Shown: one piece after another, positions 1 to 4,982 of the stretch
How positions within the stretch are numbered: position 1 is the stretch's first letter
How the letters are laid out: each line of letters begins with the position of its first letter
Source of the DNA: JAHEDH01 sp965364515
GTDB lineage: Bacteria; Actinomycetota; Acidimicrobiia; Spongiisociales; ZC4RG35
Length of the DNA stretch: 5,480 nt
Direction: 5' to 3'
Assembly (NCBI GenBank): GCA_965364515.1
Contig: CBDTXZ010000198.1
Span: 1 to 5,480, forward strand
Notes under the pieces: model-generated
Databases searched by the model: none
What the model saw: the letters and a program-made list of their open reading frames with translations, nothing else
What the model was told of the DNA's origin: nothing
Program-made: the position numbers and the translations under genes

Positions 1-267
1 TACATCATCGACGACCGTTCGGTTGACACCCGCTCGGCGCGCCTCGTCGTCGACGTGGTCAACCTCTACGTGACGTTCCAGATCTTCGAGGTGTTTCCCT
101 TCGACTTCTCGGCGCATGCCTTCAATTGGGACCTCGTATTCCGTGCCGTGTTGGTCATCGCCCTGATCGGCACTGCAGTCAGTGCAGTGACCCATGCCGC
201 TCGGATCGTCGCAGGCGGTCAGCAACGCGGGGAGGGGTGGGGGAGGACGTGGCGTGCCTCCCATTGA
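1..267 (+). CDS. 3' end of a hypothetical membrane-associated protein (5' truncated)
   Basis: This reading frame is open from the first base to a TGA at 265-267, giving 88 residues of the C-terminal end of a protein that begins before the window. A GTG at 55 is in frame, but open coding sequence continues upstream of it, so it is probably internal. The visible part has a partly hydrophobic, aromatic-rich stretch (window residues about 15-35, including FEVFPFDF) and then a strongly hydrophobic segment at about 46-70 (LVFRAVLVIALIGTAVSAV), probably a transmembrane helix. A short, basic, Gly-rich tail (AGGQQRGEGWGRTWRASH) follows and would lie in the cytoplasm under the positive-inside rule. I do not recognise the family and no catalytic motif is visible. 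It reads in the same direction as the nickel operon but is separated from it by 116 bp containing an operator, so co-transcription is unlikely. Confidence 0.6.
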   Translation, partial: YIIDDRSVDTRSARLVVDVVNLYVTFQIFEVFPFDFSAHAFNWDLVFRAVLVIALIGTAVSAVTHAARIVAGGQQRGEGWGRTWRASH

Positions 268-340
268 GGTAGGTCGCGTTGGTGAAACGGTGACGGGCTG
301 AGGCGCGGCTCGCCGGGTTCCGTTTGCAACGAGATCGAGG

Positions 341-374
341 TATCTTCCTAACTGCAAGCTGGTTGCAATAGGAT
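341..374 (+). promoter_or_regulatory. Candidate promoter region of the nikMN-Q-O operon
   Basis: Two hexamers fit the actinobacterial -10 pattern TAnnnT: TATCTT at 341-346 and TAGGAT at 369-374. The first would start transcription near 352-354, inside the operator. The second would start it near 380-384, giving an almost leaderless message, with a weak -35 (TTCCTA, 345-350) at an 18-bp spacer. Neither has a good -35, so the choice is open. Both readings place the Nur-like palindrome on the promoter core, as expected for a repressor site. GC-rich promoters are poorly conserved, so this is a prediction from spacing and hexamer match only. Confidence 0.35.
351..369. promoter_or_regulatory. Nur-type (nickel-responsive Fur family) operator
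   Basis: A 19-bp imperfect palindrome is centred on base 360. Its core, TGCAA (353-357), GCTGG (358-362), TTGCA (363-367), is an exact match to the TGCaa-N5-ttGCA consensus I recall for Nur of Streptomyces coelicolor. The symmetry extends outward with A/T at the ends (351 and 369). Nur is a Fur-family repressor that binds DNA when loaded with Ni2+. The site ends 15 bp before the NikMN start codon, so bound protein would block transcription initiation. The site, its symmetry and the match are seen directly. That Nur rather than another Fur-family protein (for example Zur) binds here is inferred. Confidence 0.7.
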
Positions 375-379
375 GGAAG
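370..379 (+). promoter_or_regulatory. Weak ribosome binding site for nikMN
   Basis: A purine-rich run contains AGGA (370-373) and GGAAG (375-379), which lie 10 and 4 nt before the ATG at 384. Neither is a strong Shine-Dalgarno match. The start is instead fixed by the protein: the MHVPDG N-terminus must begin exactly at this ATG for the metal site to form. AGGA overlaps the possible -10 hexamer TAGGAT, so only one of the two roles may be real. Confidence 0.35.
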
Positions 380-383
380 AGCG

Positions 384-1358
384 ATGCACGTACCCGATGG
401 ATTCATCAACGCCGCGACGTCCGCCGGCGCCGCCGTCGTTTCGGTAGGCGGGCTCGCAACGTCGCTCCGAATGGGCGCCGCCCGGCTCAAAGAGAAGCAG
501 ATCCCCTTTGCCGGGCTGTCGGCGGCGGTGATCTTCGCCCTCCAGATGCTCAATTTCCCAGTCGCCGCAGGCACCAGCGGACACCTTCTTGGAGGTGCGC
601 TCGCCGCGATCCTGCTCGGCCCTTCGATGGGCGTGGTCGTGGTCTCGGTGGTGGTGATCGTCCAGGCGCTGCTGTTCGCCGATGGCGGGGTCACTGCGCT
701 CGGTGTCAACGTGCTCAACATGGCCATCATCACGGCACTCGTCGCCTGGCCGATCTTCCGTGGGCTCGTCCGGATCCTTCCCAAGTCGACCGGGAGCGCA
801 ATCGCGGCATCCGCAATCGCTGCGTGGGCGTCGGTCGTGGCGTCGTCGATCGGATTCACCGCAATGTACGCGATCGGTGGCCAAGGCGGCGCCGATCTCG
901 GAACCGTCTTCGGTGCGATGGTGGGCGTTCACGCACTCATCGGAATCGGAGAAGGGCTGATCACTGCCACCGCCATCGGCGCAGTGCTGGCTGCCCGGTC
1001 GGATCTCGTCACGGGTGTCGCGGATCTGGAGCTGAGATCCACCAGCAACGCCCCCAGCAAGCGCGCCGCCGGCACGTTCGTCGGGGTCGGTCTCGCAGTG
1101 GCGATCGCCCTCGTCGTGTTCGTCGCCCCGCTCGCCAGCTCGTCACCGGACGGCCTCGAGTCCGTGGCCGAGCAGACGGGCATAGCGGAGACAGCCGAAG
1201 ACAACCCGATCGGCGGCCCGCTCGCCGACTACCAGGTGAGCGGCGTCGAGAGTGAGCCGGCCGGGACCGCACTGTCCGGCCTTGTCGGTGTCGGGATCAC
1301 CTTCGCCGTCGGCCTCGGTCTGTTGGCGGTCGTGCAGCGTCGCCGCGTCGACGCATGA
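384..1358 (+). CDS. nikMN: Fused NikM-NikN (CbiM-CbiN type) substrate-binding component of a nickel/cobalt ECF transporter
   Basis: This integral membrane protein (324 aa) captures Ni2+ or Co2+ for an ECF-type ABC importer. Residues 1-205 are the NikM/CbiM S component with about six hydrophobic segments. The N-terminus is MHVPDG; in characterised NikM the free Met1 amine, His2 and a histidine at position 67 bind the metal, and His2 and His67 are both present here (SGHLLGG). Other family motifs are QALLFADGGVTALGVN (94-109) and GVHALIGIGEGLIT (181-194). Residues about 230-320 are the NikN part: a helix (231-250), an extracytoplasmic loop opening with the family motif PDGLE (255-259), then a second helix (about 296-317) and a basic tail. 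The ATG at 384 is required by the MHV terminus. The gene shares 4 bp (ATGA) with nikQ. Nickel is preferred over cobalt because of the upstream Nur-like operator and no evident cobalamin riboswitch, but residues alone do not settle the metal. Confidence 0.92.
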   Translation: MHVPDGFINAATSAGAAVVSVGGLATSLRMGAARLKEKQIPFAGLSAAVIFALQMLNFPVAAGTSGHLLGGALAAILLGPSMGVVVVSVVVIVQALLFADGGVTALGVNVLNMAIITALVAWPIFRGLVRILPKSTGSAIAASAIAAWASVVASSIGFTAMYAIGGQGGADLGTVFGAMVGVHALIGIGEGLITATAIGAVLAARSDLVTGVADLELRSTSNAPSKRAAGTFVGVGLAVAIALVVFVAPLASSSPDGLESVAEQTGIAETAEDNPIGGPLADYQVSGVESEPAGTALSGLVGVGITFAVGLGLLAVVQRRRVDA

Positions 1359-2119
1359 GTGGCGGTCACGCCCACGCTCTCCACATACACGGCCACACCG
1401 TTCTGCATCGGCTCGCACCCGAGGTCAAGATTGCAGCGATGGTGGGAGGCCTGCTCGCCATCGTGCTCACTCCGAGAGAACAGTTCTGGGCATTCGGTCT
1501 CTACGGCCTCACCATCATCGCCTTGCTCGGCGTTGGCGAGATCCCACTCGGCTTCTACCTGCGGCGGGTGCTCGTCGAAGCGCCCTTCGTGGCATTCGCT
1601 GTGTTTCTGCCATTTCTCGGCAGCGACCCGACGACGACGATCGCCGGCATCGAGCTCTCCATCGAAGGCTCATGGGCGGCCTGGAACATCCTTGCCAAAG
1701 CGACGCTGGGCGTATCGCTCTCGATCCTGCTCGCAGCCACGACCGAGATTCCGCACATCCTCAAAGGATTGGAGCGACTCAAAGTGCCGTCACTCATGAT
1801 CGCCATCGCCGGATTCATGATCCGTTACCTCGAAGTGGTCACGTCCGAGCTGCAGCGCGCCCGGGTCGCAATGATCGCCAGGGGCCACGACGCCCGCTGG
1901 TTCTGGCAGGCTCGTCCCCTCGCCACCTCTGCCGGCGCCATGTTCATCCGGGCGTACGAGCGCGGCGAGCGCATCCACCACGCCATGCTCGCACGGGGCT
2001 TCACCGGCTCGATGCCCAAGCTGGAGGCGGCCGATCCACCCCGGCCCCGTTGGGAGCTGGCGGTTGGATTCGCAGGACTGCTGTGGAGCGTCGCAGTGAT
2101 CGCGATGGTGGTCTCGTGA
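1355..2119 (+). CDS. nikQ: NikQ/CbiQ: transmembrane T component of the nickel/cobalt ECF transporter
   Basis: This 254-aa membrane protein is the EcfT scaffold that joins the substrate-binding NikMN to the ATPase NikO and transmits ATP-driven movement. It has hydrophobic segments at about 23-39, 43-65, 73-90, 112-128 and 235-253. The long cytoplasmic stretch between the last two carries the two Ala-Arg-Gly coupling motifs typical of EcfT: ARVAMIARG (ARG 175-177) and the second ARG at 213-215 in HAMLARGF. These motifs dock onto the ATPase. The N-terminus is strikingly histidine-rich, with His at 5, 7, 10, 12, 14 and 18, which could bind metal at the membrane surface. The ATG overlaps the nikMN stop by 4 bp and the TGA overlaps the nikO GTG by 4 bp, so translation is probably coupled. 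There is no independent Shine-Dalgarno sequence. Ni versus Co is not decided by this protein. Confidence 0.9.
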   Translation: MSGGHAHALHIHGHTVLHRLAPEVKIAAMVGGLLAIVLTPREQFWAFGLYGLTIIALLGVGEIPLGFYLRRVLVEAPFVAFAVFLPFLGSDPTTTIAGIELSIEGSWAAWNILAKATLGVSLSILLAATTEIPHILKGLERLKVPSLMIAIAGFMIRYLEVVTSELQRARVAMIARGHDARWFWQARPLATSAGAMFIRAYERGERIHHAMLARGFTGSMPKLEAADPPRPRWELAVGFAGLLWSVAVIAMVVS

Positions 2120-2868
2120 CCGTCCTCGACATCGATCAGATCTCGTTCGCCTACCCGGACGGCACCGAGGTGCTCCGGGAGCTGAGTCTCTCCATCGAGG
2201 GCGGCGAATCGGTGGCGATCCTCGGCCCGAACGGGGCCGGCAAGACGACGCTGCTCCTCCAACTGATCGGGATCCTCCACCCCAGCAGTGGCTCGGTCAC
2301 CGTCGATGGCATGCAGTTGACCGACGAGACGGCGCGCGAGATCAGGAGACGGATCGGGCTCGTCTTCCAAGATCCCGACGACCAGCTGTTCATGCCGACC
2401 GTCCGTGAGGATGTCGCCTTCGGGCCCGCCAACTTCGGTCGGAGTCGAGGAGAGCTCGAGGAGATCGTGGATCGTGCCCTGGCGCAGGTGGGGATGTCCG
2501 AAGCGAAACATCGGGCACCCCATCATCTGTCCGGCGGCGAACGACGGCGGGTCGCGCTCGCAACGGTGCTCGCAATGGATCCTTCGATCCTCGTCCTCGA
2601 CGAGCCGTCCTCGAACCTCGACCCCGCCGGACGGCGTGAGCTCGCCGGCGTGCTGTCCGGTCTGGACACGACGTTGGTGATGGTCACGCACGACCTTCCA
2701 TACGCCCTCGAACTGTGCGAACGAACGGTGATCATCGATGATGGAGCCGTGGTTGCAGACGGAGAGACCGCCGACATCCTCGCCGACGAGGCGCTTCTCG
2801 GAGCGCATCGTCTCGAGCTCCCATACGGATTCGATCCACGGAACGTCAACCGGTCTCGGCCCCGATGA
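2116..2868 (+). CDS. nikO: NikO/CbiO: ATPase component of the nickel/cobalt ECF transporter
   Basis: This 250-aa cytoplasmic ABC ATPase powers metal import. All core motifs are intact: Walker A GPNGAGKTT (37-45), Q-loop Gln85 inside VFQDPDDQLF (a hallmark of the CbiO/EcfA group), signature LSGGE (138-142) followed by RRR, Walker B ILVLDEP (158-164), D-loop SNLDP (166-170) and switch His192 (THD). Its length is normal for the family. With a single ATPase gene it presumably works as a homodimer. The start is taken as GTG 2116, which overlaps the nikQ stop as GTGA and gives the usual beta-strand opening TVLDIDQISFAYPDG. The same frame stays open far upstream through nikQ, back to 1252, but that part is an out-of-frame shadow of nikQ and should not be annotated as an N-terminal extension. 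The ATPase assignment is firm; the transported metal is inferred from the operon. Confidence 0.93.
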   Translation: MTVLDIDQISFAYPDGTEVLRELSLSIEGGESVAILGPNGAGKTTLLLQLIGILHPSSGSVTVDGMQLTDETAREIRRRIGLVFQDPDDQLFMPTVREDVAFGPANFGRSRGELEEIVDRALAQVGMSEAKHRAPHHLSGGERRRVALATVLAMDPSILVLDEPSSNLDPAGRRELAGVLSGLDTTLVMVTHDLPYALELCERTVIIDDGAVVADGETADILADEALLGAHRLELPYGFDPRNVNRSRPR

Positions 2869-2904
2869 GATAGGGGTCGGCCCCTCCTAAGCTGACCCGG
2901 CCCC
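2857..2904. repeat. Three CGGCCCC direct repeats spaced about 20 bp
   Basis: CGGCCCC occurs at 2857-2863, 2878-2884 and 2898-2904, with steps of 21 and 20 bp, close to two helical turns. The first and third copies extend to CGGCCCCGAT. The first lies in the last codons of nikO and the others in the gap before the hydrolase gene. In GC-rich DNA such 7-mers can recur by chance, so binding by a regulator is only a possibility. Confidence 0.3.
2872..2885 (+). terminator. Weak hairpin after nikO
   Basis: AGGGG (2872-2876), a 4-nt loop TCGG, and CCCCT (2881-2885) can form a 5-bp GC-rich stem starting 3 bp after the nikO stop codon. No T-run follows, so it is at best a weak intrinsic terminator or an mRNA 3'-end stabiliser. 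Its position at the end of the operon is the main reason to list it. Confidence 0.25.
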
Positions 2905-2914
2905 GATCCACTTC

Positions 2915-2920
2915 GAGGAG
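2915..2920 (+). promoter_or_regulatory. Ribosome binding site of the hydrolase gene
   Basis: GAGGAG lies 3 nt before the ATG at 2924. The core matches the anti-Shine-Dalgarno well, although the spacing is short. It supports ATG 2924 as the start and separate translation from nikO, 55 bp upstream. Confidence 0.55.
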
Positions 2921-2923
2921 TGC

Positions 2924-4375
2924 ATGCGCACATTCGAGATCGTCGAAGCATCAGCCGTTGCGCTTGCGGTCTTCCTGCCGGTGCTCATCGGAATGAGGCT
3001 CAAACGGGGGTGGATGGCAGCGATTCTGGTCGGCTCGCTGGTCGCCCAGGGAATCGTCGAGGGGTTCCGATGGCAGCTGATCCCGCTCCATCTCAGCGTG
3101 ATCGGTCTCGCGATCGGCGATCTGGTCTGGGACGAGCGGCGGGTCCGCGGCGTCCAGCGGTTCCGGCGCGGTGTGCTCGGGATACCAGGTGTTGCCCTGC
3201 TGCTTGTGCTCCCCGTCGTGCTCCCGATCCCTGAGCTCCCGTCGCCGACCGGGCCGTTCGATGTGGGGACCATGACTTTCGTCGTGACGGATCCTGATCG
3301 AGAGGAGATCTATGGTCTTCCCGAGCCCGACCCCGATGCCGAGACCCAGCCCACCATCGACGAATCCGACGAGGAAGAGCCAGGAGAGCTGCGCAGGATC
3401 GTCGTCCAGGCGTGGTATCCAGCCGATGTCCCCGACGGGATCGCGCCGACGGTCTGGAATCCGGATCTCGACGTGGTCGGGCCCGCCATCTCGCAGTACC
3501 TGGGGTTCCCTGGATTCTTCTTGAATCACGTCGAGGGAATTCGCTCGGGTGCCTTCGAGGGGGCGGAGCCACTCGAGGGGCGCATCCCGGTGATACTCCA
3601 CTCTCACGGATGGGCGGGTGCCCGAACCGTCTCCCTCAACCAGATCGAATCACTCGCGAGTCAGGGATTCCTGGTGCTCGCCGCCGACCATGTCTACGGG
3701 TCGATTGTCACCAGGTTTCCCGACACCGGAGAGGTCGTGTACTTGGACGAACGAGCATTGCCGGACGAGGAGGAGACGGATCCGGACGACTACGAGGATG
3801 CCACCGAGGAACTCGTCGAGACGTTCGCCGACGACCTCATCCTCATCCTCGATCAGTTGGAACTGGGTCAAGAGGGAGCCTTCGCTGAGATCTCCGACAT
3901 CGCCGACCTGGAGCGAATTGGCATGTACGGCCACTCGACTGGAGGTGGCGCTGCTGCGAGAGCCTGTCTCATCGACGAACGGTGTGACGCCGTGGCGGGT
4001 CTCGATGCATGGGTGGAGCCGATCCCCGATCGATTCGTGGCTCGCGAACTGCAGATGCCGTCCATGTTCATCCGGTCCGACGAGTGGCGCCAGCGCCCCA
4101 ACGACCGTCGACTGCGCGGTATGTCCGAGCGGAGCCCTGCCGTCTCGTACTGGATCAGCCTGTTGGGGTCGGGACACTACGACTTCACCCTGCTGCCGAT
4201 GCTCTCGCCGTACGCCGACAGGCTCGGCTTGAAAGGCTCGATACCTGCCGATCGGGTGGTGACGATCATCGACGATTACCTCAACGGCTTCTTCGACCGC
4301 TACCTGATCGGGGTCGGTGGGGCGGTGCTCGACGAGTCGCCACCTCCCGAGGTAGAGGTGGAACGATTCGAGTAG
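2924..4375 (+). CDS. Membrane-anchored alpha/beta hydrolase, PAF acetylhydrolase-like
   Basis: This 483-aa protein has two parts. Residues 1-104 hold about four hydrophobic helices (near 8-24, 31-46, 52-67 and 84-102), an integral membrane anchor. Residues from about 115 form an alpha/beta hydrolase resembling the platelet-activating-factor acetylhydrolase (group VII phospholipase A2) family: the strand and oxyanion-loop region VILHSHGWAGARTVS (223-237) followed by LASQGFLVLAADHVYGS (244-260), the nucleophile elbow GHSTGG with Ser338, the acid Asp361 in LDAWVEP, and the base His418 in GSGHYDF. The order and sequence context of this Ser-Asp-His triad fit that family, which cleaves short or oxidised acyl esters. 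Two very acidic insertions (about 133-156 and 281-303) are unusual. Topology (domain inside or outside) and substrate cannot be read from the sequence. A broader lipase or dienelactone-hydrolase-like role is possible. No operon link to the nickel genes is evident. Confidence 0.8.
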   Translation: MRTFEIVEASAVALAVFLPVLIGMRLKRGWMAAILVGSLVAQGIVEGFRWQLIPLHLSVIGLAIGDLVWDERRVRGVQRFRRGVLGIPGVALLLVLPVVLPIPELPSPTGPFDVGTMTFVVTDPDREEIYGLPEPDPDAETQPTIDESDEEEPGELRRIVVQAWYPADVPDGIAPTVWNPDLDVVGPAISQYLGFPGFFLNHVEGIRSGAFEGAEPLEGRIPVILHSHGWAGARTVSLNQIESLASQGFLVLAADHVYGSIVTRFPDTGEVVYLDERALPDEEETDPDDYEDATEELVETFADDLILILDQLELGQEGAFAEISDIADLERIGMYGHSTGGGAAARACLIDERCDAVAGLDAWVEPIPDRFVARELQMPSMFIRSDEWRQRPNDRRLRGMSERSPAVSYWISLLGSGHYDFTLLPMLSPYADRLGLKGSIPADRVVTIIDDYLNGFFDRYLIGVGGAVLDESPPPEVEVERFE

Positions 4376-4399
4376 CCCATCGCGTTCTGTGAAATCCAC

Positions 4400-4412
4400 C
4401 CCCGGCTCGGGG
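4400..4412 (+). terminator. Possible weak terminator hairpin after the hydrolase gene
   Basis: CCCCG (4400-4404), loop GCT, CGGGG (4408-4412) makes a compact all-GC 5-bp stem 25 bp after the hydrolase stop. There is no T-run, so intrinsic termination would be weak. The position between two unrelated genes is consistent with a terminator. Confidence 0.3.
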
Positions 4413-4429
4413 ACGAACGACTAGAACGA

Positions 4430-4448
4430 GTCTCGACACGATCGAGAC
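4430..4448. repeat. Perfect 7-bp inverted repeat upstream of the acetyltransferase pair
   Basis: GTCTCGA (4430-4436) and TCGAGAC (4442-4448) are exact reverse complements separated by CACGA. The 19-bp element lies just before the region where the first GNAT protein must start. It could be an operator for a dimeric repressor, or an RNA hairpin in the 5' end of the message. No T-run follows, which argues against a terminator. Confidence 0.45.
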
Positions 4449-4496
4449 GGTGACAGCATCGAAATTCGCAAGCTGGAAAGAGGCGACATTCCCGCC

Positions 4497-4982
4497 GTGG
4501 TGGAGCTTCTCCACCACCCTGACCTTCGCGGACTGACCGGGGTGGATGGGGAGCGGGAGACGGAGTTGTCCACCGATCGGCTCTCCGAGATCATCGAGGA
4601 GTGGCGCGGTGATCGAACCAGCTCCACCCACGTGCTCGATGACGAGGGCTTCATCGTTGGCCACGTGAGGATCGGCTGGTGGTGGGACGCGCTCGCTCCG
4701 TGGGTCGAAGTCGTCGTCGCTCCGGAGCGTCGTAACAGTGGACTCGGCACCGACGCCGCTCGCTGGGCGATGCGGCACCTGTTCATGGAGACGCCTGCGC
4801 ACGTCGTCCACACCTCGACGCCGGATTGGAACGAAGCCGGTGTCTACTTCATCGAACACTTCGGCTTCGAGCGAGCGGGGGCGATGCGGCGCACTGGGAT
4901 CAGGGACGGACGCTATACGGACACCCTCGAGTTCGAACTGCTCCGGACGAGATGGGAGGAGCGCCATGCCACTCATCGGTGA
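4497..4982 (+). CDS. GNAT-family N-acetyltransferase (true start probably upstream)
   Basis: This acetyl-CoA-dependent GNAT acetyltransferase has 161 residues from GTG 4497. The acetyl-CoA loop (motif A) is VVVAPERRNSGLGTDAARW (72-90), with the R-x-x-G-x-G pattern at 79-84. Motif B follows as DWNEAGVYFIEHFGFERAG (110-128), the Asn...Tyr/Phe...GF pattern of the RimJ/RimL-like group. Its substrate is unknown. GTG 4497 is the only standard start in this frame after the TAG at 4422, yet the in-frame codons upstream (4458-4496) read IEIRKLERGDIPA, exactly what a GNAT first strand and helix look like. The real N-terminus is therefore probably near 4450-4464, from a rare ATC or ATT start, or from the nearby GTG at 4450 if a frameshift or sequencing error is present. 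The gene overlaps the next GNAT gene by 17 bp. Fold assignment is firm; start and substrate are not. Confidence 0.8.
   Translation: MVELLHHPDLRGLTGVDGERETELSTDRLSEIIEEWRGDRTSSTHVLDDEGFIVGHVRIGWWWDALAPWVEVVVAPERRNSGLGTDAARWAMRHLFMETPAHVVHTSTPDWNEAGVYFIEHFGFERAGAMRRTGIRDGRYTDTLEFELLRTRWEERHATHR
4954..4961 (+). promoter_or_regulatory. Strong ribosome binding site of the second acetyltransferase
   Basis: GGGAGGAG lies inside the end of the first GNAT gene, 4 nt before ATG 4966. It is the best Shine-Dalgarno match in the window. It fixes the start of the second gene and shows that gene is translated from its own site despite the 17-bp overlap. Confidence 0.7.

Larger units (their letters stand above)
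4376..4496. other. Intergenic gap between hydrolase and acetyltransferase pair
   Basis: The gap contains the CCCCG/CGGGG hairpin (4400-4412), an in-frame TAG (4422) for the following gene, the 7-bp inverted repeat (4430-4448) and, from about 4458, sequence that very likely codes for the N-terminus of the first GNAT. I see no convincing -35/-10 pair and no small RNA gene. Confidence 0.5.

Noticed and set aside
55..267. Small 70-residue gene starting at GTG 55
   Set aside because: The frame is open and protein-like back to base 1, so this is more likely the end of a longer gene entering the window.
302..314. GGCG/CGCC hairpin as a terminator of the first gene
   Set aside because: The stem is only 4 bp with no T-run, as expected by chance in this base composition.
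268..383. Cobalamin riboswitch upstream of the CbiM/NikM-type gene
   Set aside because: Only 116 bp are available, and I see no B12-box-like GCCACTG or multi-stem layout. The Nur-like palindrome explains control better.
1252..2115. Long upstream extension of the nikO reading frame, giving a 538-residue ORF
   Set aside because: The upstream part is Arg/Ser/Pro/His-rich, low-complexity out-of-frame translation of nikQ. The ABC domain begins cleanly at GTG 2116, which overlaps the nikQ stop.
1825..2808. 327-residue antisense ORF opposite nikQ/nikO
   Set aside because: It lies opposite two clearly conserved genes and shows no domain; long antisense frames are normal in GC-rich DNA. The same applies to the antisense frames at 179-859, 2951-3607, 3650-4399 and 4281-5054.
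2924..4375. Hydrolase as part of the nickel-uptake operon
   Set aside because: A 55-bp gap with a weak hairpin and its own ribosome binding site, and no known link between PAF-AH-like enzymes and nickel import, give no support.
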